Below are positions 1 through 6,811 of a DNA stretch of 23,001 nucleotides, in pieces. The notes below the pieces were generated by a model. That model was not told the origin of the DNA. It searched no databases and saw nothing but the letters and a program-made list of their open reading frames with translations. The position numbers and the translations under genes are program-made. The stretch lies in NCBI GenBank assembly GCA_023412765.1, contig JAEZBX010000206.1, positions 1 to 23,001 on the forward strand, in the 5' to 3' direction. The DNA is from Bacteroidota bacterium. Lineage in GTDB: Bacteria > Bacteroidota > Bacteroidia > Cytophagales > Cyclobacteriaceae. Within the stretch, counting starts at the first letter, position 1; the number at the start of each line of letters is the position of its first letter.

Positions 1-494
1 TCCATCTTCTGCGCAAATTCAGGATATTCCCAAAAATCATCTTTGTAATGATTTTCAAGTATTAATGTAATGTCCCGTGACTTGGCGTAGGGAAGACATT
101 CTTGAATACAATCCGCCGCAAGCTTCACGCCTTCTTCATTGGTTAGCTCTGGTCTTCTCTGACCGGAGAGCACCCGACAAAATGATCCACCCAGGATATA
201 CGTCATGTCGATCCATCGTTTTTGTTTCTCGATTTCTTTTGCACGAAAGGCCGCATCGGGGTGAGTAAAATCCGGAGAGCAACACATCATGGGAATAACT
301 TTCCCAAGGTCTTCTACCTGCCTCCGGAATACAGGCCAATTGGATTCCTTTTCCATTTCCAAAAATCCGGCGTACCATTCCAGTCCGTCGATATCCAACG
401 CAGAGGCTAATTGGATCCATTCGGAAACTTTCATGGTTCCATCCTTACATAAAGCTTGCATGAAAGCTTTCGGAAAAGCGGCGAGTTTTGGCAT
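1..494 (-). CDS. Sugar phosphate isomerase/epimerase (TIM barrel), C-terminus beyond window
   Basis: Partial gene, at least 164 residues, reading off the left edge. The start at 494 gives an N-terminus beginning MPKLAAFPKAF; a later ATG at 434 would remove this part, which I judge to belong to the protein because it is followed smoothly by the first barrel strand (LDIDGLEWY, about residues 33-41). The segment ITLILENHY (about 142-150) has the Glu-Asn-His arrangement typical of a metal-binding strand in xylose-isomerase-like barrels. The family isomerises or epimerises sugars or keto-sugars with a divalent metal; the substrate here is unknown. It starts 3 bp after the stop of the SDR gene, so it is probably the last visible gene of the cluster running down from 3179. 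Family assignment is fairly sure, reaction unknown. Confidence 0.85.
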   Translation of the reverse strand, partial: MPKLAAFPKAFMQALCKDGTMKVSEWIQLASALDIDGLEWYAGFLEMEKESNWPVFRRQVEDLGKVIPMMCCSPDFTHPDAAFRAKEIEKQKRWIDMTYILGGSFCRVLSGQRRPELTNEEGVKLAADCIQECLPYAKSRDITLILENHYKDDFWEYPEFAQKM

Positions 495-497
495 AGG

Positions 498-1295
498 CTA
501 TTTCGATGGTATAGTTGATGTATCTTTCGGAGGATTTCTCCCGATAAAAGGATGTTGTTCAAGGTCTACAACCTGTCCGCTAACAGGTCCGCTTTCGTCT
601 GAAAGCCAATAAATGGCGGCAGCGGCAATTTCCTCCGGCTTAAGCAAGCGCGCGGCGGGTGCGTAGATGTTTGGCAAACCAGTATACCAATCGTCGGCAA
701 GTCCCTGTTGACGTTTACGGATAACCTCTGTCTCTGTTAGTACCCATCCCGGATTGATCTGATTTACTCTTACGGCATTCTCCCGATGCAGTGTATCACC
801 GAGATTCCTGGTCATGGTCATCAAAGCTCCTTTTGAAACACTGTAAGGAAGCAGATTAGGCTCACCACAATAGGCATTAACGGAACCAATATTTAATACA
901 CATCCCTTTGCTGTTTGCAAATGGGGAAGCGCAGATTTTACCAACATGAACGGAACGATGGTATTTACATCCATTACCAGTCGGAAAAAATCAACATCAG
1001 TCGTGTGAACGTTTCCTGATACGACCATGGCGGCATTGTTGACCAGTGCATCGAGTCGCCCAAATCTGGATAACGCTACGTCTACCAGCCGTTGGGGACT
1101 GCCTTCGTTACGAAGATCCTCGATGTGTAATGCAGCTCTTTCATTTCCAATTTCCCTGATCACTTGTTCGCCAAGATCGCGTTCAAGTCCATGGACAATC
1201 ACCGAAGCTCCCTCTGCAATACATTTGAGCGCGATAGCTTTTCCAATTCCTGTTGTGCTGCCAGTTACGAGTACGACTTTATTTTTTAGCCGCAT
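498..1295 (-). CDS. SDR family NAD(P)-dependent oxidoreductase
   Basis: A 265-residue classical short-chain dehydrogenase, normal length for the family. Visible motifs are the nucleotide-binding TGSTTGIG (residues 11-18), NNAA (86-89), the catalytic Asn (111), Ser138 in NIGS, and YSVSK with Tyr151 and Lys155. It should oxidise or reduce a hydroxyl/keto group on a small, probably sugar-derived molecule in the cytoplasm. The start is 3 bp from the stop of the Zn-dehydrogenase upstream and the stop is 3 bp before the sugar isomerase start, so the three are almost certainly co-transcribed and perhaps translationally coupled. The tail PFIGRNPPKDTS resembles other sugar-acid SDRs but does not identify the substrate. 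Confidence 0.93.
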   Translation of the reverse strand: MRLKNKVVLVTGSTTGIGKAIALKCIAEGASVIVHGLERDLGEQVIREIGNERAALHIEDLRNEGSPQRLVDVALSRFGRLDALVNNAAMVVSGNVHTTDVDFFRLVMDVNTIVPFMLVKSALPHLQTAKGCVLNIGSVNAYCGEPNLLPYSVSKGALMTMTRNLGDTLHRENAVRVNQINPGWVLTETEVIRKRQQGLADDWYTGLPNIYAPAARLLKPEEIAAAAIYWLSDESGPVSGQVVDLEQHPFIGRNPPKDTSTIPSK

Positions 1296-1298
1296 ACC

Positions 1299-2324
1299 TT
1301 AGACAGGTTTAAGCACACTTTTTACCACGGCACAGGTATGCATCTTTTCAAATGCTTCATGCCATTCGGTTACAGGCCATACCCCACCAATAATGGGCTT
1401 GACATCCAGTTGTCCGCTTGCCAGCAATGCAATGACGCGTTCCCATATAGGCCAATTGTGACTGAAGCTTCCCTGCAATGTTACGTTCTTCTGAACGATA
1501 GGATCGAGTGAAAATCCCTGGGGTTGCGGTCCCCAGCCTACCTTAGTAATATGTCCCTTAGGGCGTACCCACTGCATGGCACTTTTAAGGGTCGCACTGT
1601 TACCGGCGGCATCTATGATGCAATCGGCGCCTAGCCCATCGCGTTGTTTTGCCCATTCGGTTGCATCGCCGATGATTCCTTCTACACCATAAACCTTAGC
1701 AATATCAAGCCGGTCGCAATCGGATTGGAGGCCGACAAGTGCAACCTCTGCCCCACACAACCGCGCGACTGCCGCGCAAAGAATTCCTATAGTCCCCGGT
1801 CCTATTACAATAACCCTGTCACCTGGTCTCAGTCGGGAATTTTCAACGACAGCATTGAAAGCCACGCAACAGGGTTCGGTAAGACAAGCCTGTTCAAAGC
1901 GTAAGTTTGCAGGAACGGTATGAAGGCATCGGACAGGGACTCTTACATAGCGCGTCATGGCGCCGTTTACACCATAGCCAAATCCTTTGCGTGTGGGGTC
2001 AAGGTTGTAAAATCCTTTCCTTGACATCGGATTGTTCTGATCAATAACGGCTGCGGTTTCGCTTACCACGCGATCTCCCTCTTTCCATCCCACCACGCGC
2101 TTACCCAGTTCGGCGATGTGTCCGCCGAATTCATGCCCGAGTACAACGGGATAGTTTACCGGCCAGCTGTGATCGTTTGTCCACTGATGAAGATCGCTAC
2201 CACACACACCGACGTTGGCTACTTCGAGCAACACATCGTCTTCGCCGATCTCAGGTTTTTCAATTTCACGAATCTCGACAGATCCTTTTTCAGGGGCGAA
2301 GTTTACTACAGCGGCAATTTTCAT
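1299..2324 (-). CDS. Zinc-dependent alcohol/polyol dehydrogenase (MDR family)
   Basis: A 341-residue medium-chain dehydrogenase. The catalytic zinc set is recognisable: Cys41 in GVCGSDLH, His64-Glu65 in GHEFGG, and Glu150. The NAD(P) fold has GPGTIG at 175-180. The lobe that in sorbitol dehydrogenase relatives carries four structural-zinc cysteines (about residues 90-115) contains none here and reads FYNLDPTRKGF instead, so this copy probably binds only the catalytic zinc. It likely oxidises a secondary alcohol of a sugar or polyol. Its start lies about 8 bp from a heptad repeat array that fills the gap to the HUMPS gene upstream. Its stop is 3 bp before the SDR start. Exact substrate cannot be told. 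Confidence 0.92.
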   Translation of the reverse strand: MKIAAVVNFAPEKGSVEIREIEKPEIGEDDVLLEVANVGVCGSDLHQWTNDHSWPVNYPVVLGHEFGGHIAELGKRVVGWKEGDRVVSETAAVIDQNNPMSRKGFYNLDPTRKGFGYGVNGAMTRYVRVPVRCLHTVPANLRFEQACLTEPCCVAFNAVVENSRLRPGDRVIVIGPGTIGILCAAVARLCGAEVALVGLQSDCDRLDIAKVYGVEGIIGDATEWAKQRDGLGADCIIDAAGNSATLKSAMQWVRPKGHITKVGWGPQPQGFSLDPIVQKNVTLQGSFSHNWPIWERVIALLASGQLDVKPIIGGVWPVTEWHEAFEKMHTCAVVKSVLKPV

Positions 2325-2331
2325 TTCTTAA

Positions 2332-2369
2332 GTTAGTTATCAGTTATCAGTTAATCGTTATTAGTAGAG
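2332..2369 (+). repeat. Heptad array, GTTATCA type
   Basis: Successive 7-mers read GTTATCA (2336), GTTATCA (2343), GTTAATC (2350) and GTTATTA (2357), followed by a decayed unit. The array lies immediately upstream of the minus-strand dehydrogenase start at 2324, so any transcript coming from the HUMPS gene carries it just before the ribosome entry region. Confidence 0.85.
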
Positions 2370-2415
2370 TCTGCGAAATTTCAAGTGCGCATTTCATAGC
2401 CTTAGGCTGTTTCGT

Positions 2416-2464
2416 ACTCCTTATTCCTTATTCCCTATTCCTTATACCATATACCCTATACCTT
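2416..2464 (+). repeat. Heptad array, ATTCCTT type
   Basis: Seven uninterrupted 7-mers: ACTCCTT, ATTCCTT, ATTCCCT, ATTCCTT, ATACCAT, ATACCCT, ATACCTT. It ends 8 bp before the stop codon of the HUMPS gene (2472). Together with the GTTATCA array at 2332-2369 it occupies most of the 147 bp between two genes that otherwise look like one operon. Confidence 0.85.
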
Positions 2465-2471
2465 TATGCTG

Positions 2472-3179
2472 CTAATTCCCTCCAATAAGCACATCCTCAT
2501 AGGAATGAATCTTCTGACAGATGAGACGCAGAGAGCTCTCCAGGTCGCCATCAGCAGTTTTGAAAGCGTCGGCGTCGATCGTCAAGGGTGCACCCAGTAC
2601 GACCAATGGCGCGCCATACAACGGACACTGGATCGCTTGTTCGAGGCTTAATCCTCCGACAGCTTGAACGGGAATGTTAACCGCTTTCACGATTTCCTTG
2701 AGCTGATCCAACGGACTAGGCATGCGCAGTCCGCGGGCAGCGATACCGCGGCGTTCGTCATATCCAATATGGTGAACAATATAATCACAGCCGAGATCTT
2801 CGAGTTGTTTGGCGCCGTCAACCATATCGGGGCAGCCGAGATTGTCGCCCATTACCTTCACACCAAAGTCTTTCCCCGCCTTAACAACGCAGCGGATAGT
2901 TTCTTCATGTGCTCGAGCCATAACAACCACGTGGGTAGCGCCGGCCTTAGCCATCATTTCCGCTTCGAGATAACCGCCGTCCATAGTTTTCAGGTCGGCA
3001 ACGATGGGTACACCGGGAAACGCCTTGCGCAGTTCGCGAACCCCATGCAGGCCTTCGGCAAGAATAAATGGAGTTCCTGCTTCAAGCCAGTCGACGCCGG
3101 CGCGCATTGCGAGCGCAGCGGTGCTGAGCGCTTCTTTGATATCGATGAGGTCGAGCGAAATCTGGACGATGGGTTTCAT
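2472..3179 (-). CDS. HUMPS-family decarboxylase/aldolase (3-hexulose-6-phosphate synthase or keto-gulonate-phosphate decarboxylase type)
   Basis: A 235-residue protein of the orotidine-5'-phosphate decarboxylase suprafamily. Active-site residues line up with the 3-keto-L-gulonate-6-phosphate decarboxylase/hexulose phosphate synthase group: Asp10 in ISLDL, Glu33 in DWLEAGTP, and the DLKTMD motif with Asp62, Lys64 and Asp67. A phosphate-binding end (GGLSLEQA, and APLVVLGAP) is also visible. The family either removes CO2 from a keto-sugar-acid phosphate or joins/splits formaldehyde and ribulose-5-phosphate; I cannot separate these by eye. No 6-phospho-3-hexuloisomerase gene is adjacent, which weighs against the formaldehyde pathway. 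It heads the dehydrogenase-SDR-isomerase cluster, so a sugar-acid catabolic role is the better guess. Confidence 0.88.
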   Translation of the reverse strand: MKPIVQISLDLIDIKEALSTAALAMRAGVDWLEAGTPFILAEGLHGVRELRKAFPGVPIVADLKTMDGGYLEAEMMAKAGATHVVVMARAHEETIRCVVKAGKDFGVKVMGDNLGCPDMVDGAKQLEDLGCDYIVHHIGYDERRGIAARGLRMPSPLDQLKEIVKAVNIPVQAVGGLSLEQAIQCPLYGAPLVVLGAPLTIDADAFKTADGDLESSLRLICQKIHSYEDVLIGGN

Positions 3180-3272
3180 AGAATGGTTGTAATTAGAGCG
3201 GTTAAGTTAGAAAAATAAAGGAAAATGAAAGGAGCAAAAAGCGCAATGGAGGGAAGGTGGAGCGGAAAGGTT

Positions 3273-3328
3273 GTGAGTGGGCAGTGGTGAGTAGTTAGTA
3301 GTTAGTAGTAAGTGGTAAGTAGTACGAT
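3273..3328 (+). repeat. Heptad array, GTTAGTA type
   Basis: Eight consecutive 7-mers: GTGAGTG, GGCAGTG, GTGAGTA, GTTAGTA, GTTAGTA, GTAAGTG, GTAAGTA, GTACGAT. It lies about 95 bp upstream of the HUMPS start, between that gene and the small reading frame ending at 3335. Confidence 0.8.
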
Positions 3329-3334
3329 GCAGCC

Positions 3335-3586
3335 TCAATTGGCGCTTGCTTTTATGTTGATTACACCTTTTTTAAACGAAATTGAGAAAATTTGAAGGAA
3401 GTCAACCGTTCTTCCACGTTCCCGGGCCGGTGTCCATTTCAGTTCGCGTTTGAGAATTGGTATGACCGTCTGAGCCAAATATTCAAAATTATTAAAGGTT
3501 ACAAAAAGTTTCATGTCGAAATATCGAGTTAGCCAGTGCCGGTTTTTCGGCAAAGGCATTTCCTGATTTAGAGACTGAAAGATCAT
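3335..3586 (-). CDS. Small uncertain reading frame (83 aa), possibly a gene remnant
   Basis: An 83-residue frame downstream of the beta-barrel gene, 26 bp after its stop, with no clear ribosome-binding signal. I do not recognise it with confidence. The stretch FEYLAQTVIPILKRELKWT (residues about 34-52) followed by RGRTVDFL faintly recalls the C-terminal end of NtaA/DszA-like flavin monooxygenases, which end in a Val-Pro-Leu-Gln-Arg helix and a Gly-x-Thr-Leu strand. If that holds, it is a remnant of a much longer gene (about 440 residues). It could equally be a chance open frame. Treat as tentative. Confidence 0.25.
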   Translation of the reverse strand: MIFQSLNQEMPLPKNRHWLTRYFDMKLFVTFNNFEYLAQTVIPILKRELKWTPARERGRTVDFLQIFSISFKKGVINIKASAN

Positions 3587-3612
3587 TGAGACAACATTCT
3601 CCTATTGGTGAC

Positions 3613-4695
3613 TCAAAGCGAATAACCAACAAAAAAATGAAAAACGCGGTTCTTCACGCTTGGGAACACAAGTCCGGGATACGGTTCATAAGTGTTCTTA
3701 AAAATATCAGAGAGGCCGAGGTTGTAGCGGGCGCCAATATTAAACCGCGGTGTTAAATTGGCACCCATTCCAAGCGCGAGTGACATATCAACTTTGCTCA
3801 TAATTTTTTTCAGGTCGTCGTCAACTGGCTCTGTACCAATCCGCCCCTTTTCTCTGGCTGACAATAAGACTCCTACCTGCATGCCCGTCTGAAAAGTGAT
3901 CTTTTTGCCAAATTCCAGCAGCAAAGGAATGTTTAAATAACTCAATGTGGTTGTGGTTTTGCCGGCATCGGCGCCAGTGGAGTATGTATAGTTATCTTTT
4001 TGTCCCTGGACTGAATAAAATATCTCGGGACGGAAAAAGGCATTCCTTCCGATCGGTGCTTTAAAATAAAAACCAGCGTTCAATCCTGATTTGAATTGTG
4101 AATCACTATTGATGGCGGCACTGAGGATCGACAAATTTATCCCTCCCTTAATGCCAAATTGAACTTTACCCTCAACCCCGCTGTAATCATGGTATCGTAT
4201 GTGATCCAGCCCTTTTTCAAGGCCAGCCAGCTGCACTGGAAAAGGTAACGAACTATCGTAGAACATATCGACTCGTTGCTTGCCATCAATCTTCTGATAC
4301 GAAAAATGCATGACCTCTTTGCCATTCAATGAATAGGTCCAGTTATCAGAGTCAACACCGTTCCACTTAAGGTTCAATGAACCTGAGACAATATCATTAG
4401 AACTTAAAAAGACTGTCGCTGCCGTTGTACCATCAGTGCCCACGATCTTTTGAACGAGTCCGGCCTTGGTTTCTTTAATTGTAAATAAATAGAAATCACC
4501 GTTTACACTAACACGTCGTTCCTTAATATTATTCAGTAACGGTTTATACTTGCCAAAAAGTACCTGATATGTTTCGCTCTTGAACTGCCTTGTAGAATCG
4601 TTTAACCAGCTGTACTCAAAAGATTGTTGTTGTTGTTGTTGTGCCGTAGCCGCGGATGCTATCATCAGCAAAACAAATTTGGCAAGAATTTTCAT
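3613..4695 (-). CDS. Outer-membrane beta-barrel (PorT-like) protein
   Basis: A 360-residue secreted protein. Residues 1-18 form a signal peptide ending near ATAQ. The mature part begins with six glutamines encoded by six identical CAA codons (4624-4641), a trinucleotide run prone to slippage. Residues about 25-170 form a beta-rich domain of unknown role. From about 178 (KVQFGIKGGINLS) to the end the alternating pattern, the GFYFKAPIGRN turn and the closing aromatic FHFFVGYSL are typical of eight-stranded Bacteroidota barrels of the PorT/OMP_b-brl_2 type, with the final aromatic residue expected for outer-membrane insertion. Function is unknown; such proteins are common and diverse. It appears to be transcribed alone. 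Confidence 0.85.
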   Translation of the reverse strand: MKILAKFVLLMIASAATAQQQQQQSFEYSWLNDSTRQFKSETYQVLFGKYKPLLNNIKERRVSVNGDFYLFTIKETKAGLVQKIVGTDGTTAATVFLSSNDIVSGSLNLKWNGVDSDNWTYSLNGKEVMHFSYQKIDGKQRVDMFYDSSLPFPVQLAGLEKGLDHIRYHDYSGVEGKVQFGIKGGINLSILSAAINSDSQFKSGLNAGFYFKAPIGRNAFFRPEIFYSVQGQKDNYTYSTGADAGKTTTTLSYLNIPLLLEFGKKITFQTGMQVGVLLSAREKGRIGTEPVDDDLKKIMSKVDMSLALGMGANLTPRFNIGARYNLGLSDIFKNTYEPYPGLVFPSVKNRVFHFFVGYSL

Positions 4696-4903
4696 TATAG
4701 ATATCGTTTTATAATAGCTTACATCTTCTGCCTAAAAAGGTAACGTAAGACCTTGTCAGTGTGTCTGCAATGAAAAGTGTTGGAATTTCATGCCAATAAA
4801 TGCAGAGGTACCTTCCAAATATTTCTTAAATGTATATACCCTTTTACTCTGAGCATGTTGAAAGTTTTCCGCATTATTTTCCAGGCTCATTCTCATCTAT
4901 TTA

Positions 4904-5389
4904 CTAATCGATTTTTAGAAATGCATTACACTTAAATTCCTTGTCGTTCCTTTGCGCAAATCGCGTCAAATTGCATAAAACCTCTTCCTTTGCATTATCA
5001 TTGTTAACACAGATTAAACATAACGTAGGCTTCTCAAACAATTCTGTCTTCATTTCATAACCGTCATCATCAAAGATTCCACAAATCTTTGTTATATCCA
5101 TTTCGTCAATATGTCTTCGTCCCTTTTTATCTACCCTCCTTCTAAGGACGGAATCAATCTCATAGTTACCACTGGGCCGATTTTCTCCAGTGATACATGT
5201 AAAGCAGCTATACCCTACCGATGCGGAACCGACTACCCATATATCATTTCCGCAAGGACACTTCACACCATTTTGGTCAGCCTCAATTGCTGAAAGTAAT
5301 CTATCCCTTAAATCCTTTGTTTTTGCAGATGGGTTGTTCTCAAGATGCCTTATGATATAGTTATCAAGAGAAATTCCTATAAATCCCAT
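4904..5389 (-). CDS. Hypothetical protein with a zinc-ribbon-like cysteine cluster
   Basis: A 161-residue protein I do not recognise. The N-terminal 40 residues look helical (HLENNPSAKTKDLRDRLL). Two cysteine pairs, Cys44/Cys46 in KCPCGN and Cys62/Cys65 in CFTC, are about 16 residues apart and could hold one zinc. Further cysteines at 124, 127, 139 and 154 suggest a second site or redox-sensitive residues. No signal peptide or membrane segment is seen, so it is probably cytoplasmic. Base composition is AT-richer than the neighbouring metabolic genes. It sits alone next to the palindromic repeat region at 5.5-6.03 kb, a setting typical of accessory genes. Confidence 0.65.
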   Translation of the reverse strand: MGFIGISLDNYIIRHLENNPSAKTKDLRDRLLSAIEADQNGVKCPCGNDIWVVGSASVGYSCFTCITGENRPSGNYEIDSVLRRRVDKKGRRHIDEMDITKICGIFDDDGYEMKTELFEKPTLCLICVNNDNAKEEVLCNLTRFAQRNDKEFKCNAFLKID

Positions 5390-5503
5390 AACTTGAGTTT
5401 TAAAATGAATACAACGTTTCTTAAGACCGTCTAAAGTAGAAAAATTTTTCAGTTTTCTATGCCTCTATTAAACTTTTAGTGTCACCTATTTTCCTGATGG
5501 AAG

Positions 5504-5740
5504 TTTGGGTAAGATCCAAGAGTCGAATCCGGAGTTAAGGTATAAAGGCAGGCAACCTCGGATGGGGTTGACGAACACAATCAATCATAAAACGCCAACA
5601 ATTGTTGGTAAAATATGTATGCGAGATTGTTCAACCCCTTGAGGGTTGTGGGTTAAAACACTCAACCTACCCCGGGTACGGCCCGGGTTCCACCCGACCG
5701 CACCCGAGGCTATTCACATTCAAGTACCTTCGGACTTGTT
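5504..5740 (+). repeat. REP-like palindromic intergenic element, long copy
   Basis: A composite element. Its left end (5504-5573, with GGATGGGGTTGA at 5560-5571) matches the second copy at 5965-6034. It continues through a perfect 14-bp palindrome CCAACAATTGTTGG (5595-5608), a hairpin CAACCC/GGGTTG (5632-5637 with 5643-5648), a CCCGGG/CCCGGG pair around TACGG (5671-5687), and a hairpin CAAGT/ACTTG with an inner CC/GG pair (5721-5738). This layout resembles the high-copy palindromic intergenic elements of many Bacteroidota genomes, by recollection only. No transposase is nearby to mobilise it. Confidence 0.7.
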
Positions 5741-5964
5741 CGCAGAAGCAACCCAGATTTTCAAAAATTCAATAGTTTGTGTAGGTACTCCGTTGTGTCG
5801 CCGCGCATTCTTCCGTCTTTTGCGAATATTTGGGCAGTGCAAAAGCAAGCTAGAATTGAACCTGGATATACAAATTATTGGACTCATTGACCTTTGATTT
5901 CATAGACTCTTGAATGACTGCGTCCGGAATCCCGAACGTCATTCATGTGAATAGGTCCGATGAC

Positions 5965-6034
5965 GCTTGGGTGAAACCCACAAGTGGAACAGGGGTTAAC
6001 GCACGAATGCAGCCAACCGCGGATGGGGTTGAGG
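5965..6034 (+). repeat. REP-like element, partial second copy
   Basis: Direct-orientation diverged copy of the left 70 bp of the element at 5504-5740. Shared features in the same order are TTGGGT, a CAAG box, a GGxGTTAA box, and the exact 12-mer GGATGGGGTTGA (6021-6032). It contains a short hairpin TTGGGTGAAACCCA. It lies about 25 bp beyond the stop codon of the gene at 6061-6621. Confidence 0.65.
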
Positions 6035-6060
6035 ATTCTTCCGGTACAGACCCGGCAATT

Positions 6061-6621
6061 TTATTGTCCAATACTTTTGTGACGCCAGATAGCAAATACG
6101 TTGGTATCTGCATGATGTACGTCAGGATTGTTTTCCAACAATCGTTTTTTTATATCATATGCTTTTGCATACTCGTCAATAAGACCTTTCTCATTCAAAT
6201 CAATGGGTAAAAAACTTTCTTTAATGCCTCTGCAATTTGTTAAAGGACTGATAGCAAAATCCTGGTCCAACAAATCATATCCTATAAACTCAAATCCCTC
6301 AATGCAGACGCTGTTACAAACCTGATCCGGTTCCATTGCGACAGTCAACAGATTGAAATTGCTTTCACCTTTCATTCGCTTAAGAACGTAGTCAAGCGAT
6401 GTGTAGAGGCCAGTTTGGTGATGACCAAAAACATGAAGAAAATTCCAATCGTCGGGATCATCATAATCGGGTTCGACAAGGGATTGATTCAATATTCCAT
6501 CAAGCGAAATAACCTCTGTTAAATGTCTTAACCCTGACCAGTCAAGATATCCTTCCCACGATTGCCCGTTCATATTGATGGATGGGTCAAATTTTCTTGT
6601 TGCCGTATATAGAAAATTCAT
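6061..6621 (-). CDS. Hypothetical cytoplasmic protein (186 aa)
   Basis: I do not recognise this protein. It has no signal peptide or membrane segment, is acidic, and has alternating strand and helix predictions by eye (WEGYLDWSGLRHLTEVISL, residues about 22-40; FLHVFGHHQTGLYTSLDYVLKRM, about 61-83). Composition and length are compatible with a single-domain immunity- or SMI1-like accessory protein, but no motif supports this. The stop lies just inside the right edge of the repeat region and the upstream 190 bp hold nothing recognisable. Coding is likely because the frame is long, uses ordinary codons, and has a sensible start. Confidence 0.65.
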   Translation of the reverse strand: MNFLYTATRKFDPSINMNGQSWEGYLDWSGLRHLTEVISLDGILNQSLVEPDYDDPDDWNFLHVFGHHQTGLYTSLDYVLKRMKGESNFNLLTVAMEPDQVCNSVCIEGFEFIGYDLLDQDFAISPLTNCRGIKESFLPIDLNEKGLIDEYAKAYDIKKRLLENNPDVHHADTNVFAIWRHKSIGQ

Positions 6622-6811
6622 AACGTTCTTGTATCAGCTACGCCTAGCATCCATCAAAGACTGTCCTCGTTACATTATAAACATTGAGGTACAAATTGAG
6701 TGATGCTTTGAAAACGAACTTATCTCTTGAAACAAATTTACACGTTGTTGCGCAGGTTGCATGCATCCCACGGCTTCCGAAAACAGGGATGGATTCAAAA
6801 AATTTATGTCT

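Larger units (their letters stand above)
5390..6060. other. Non-coding stretch with palindromic repeat elements
   Basis: 671 bp with no convincing gene. It contains one long GC-rich palindromic element (5504-5740), about 225 bp of unremarkable sequence, and a second partial copy (5965-6034). Open frames at 5646-5897 and 5914-6210 run through the repeats and do not look like proteins. Confidence 0.7.

Noticed and set aside
2416..2464. Telomere-like repeats (TTCCCTA resembles telomeric units)
   Set aside because: Units vary too much and lie within the chromosome between two genes; resemblance is chance.
2664..3218. Plus-strand open frame of 184 residues opposite the HUMPS gene
   Set aside because: It is the shadow of a well-supported gene with recognisable active-site motifs; its own translation has no motif and it is rich in His/Asn/Ala from codon complement.
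5646..5897. Open frame of 83 residues
   Set aside because: It begins inside the hairpins of the palindromic element, so its sequence reflects repeat DNA.
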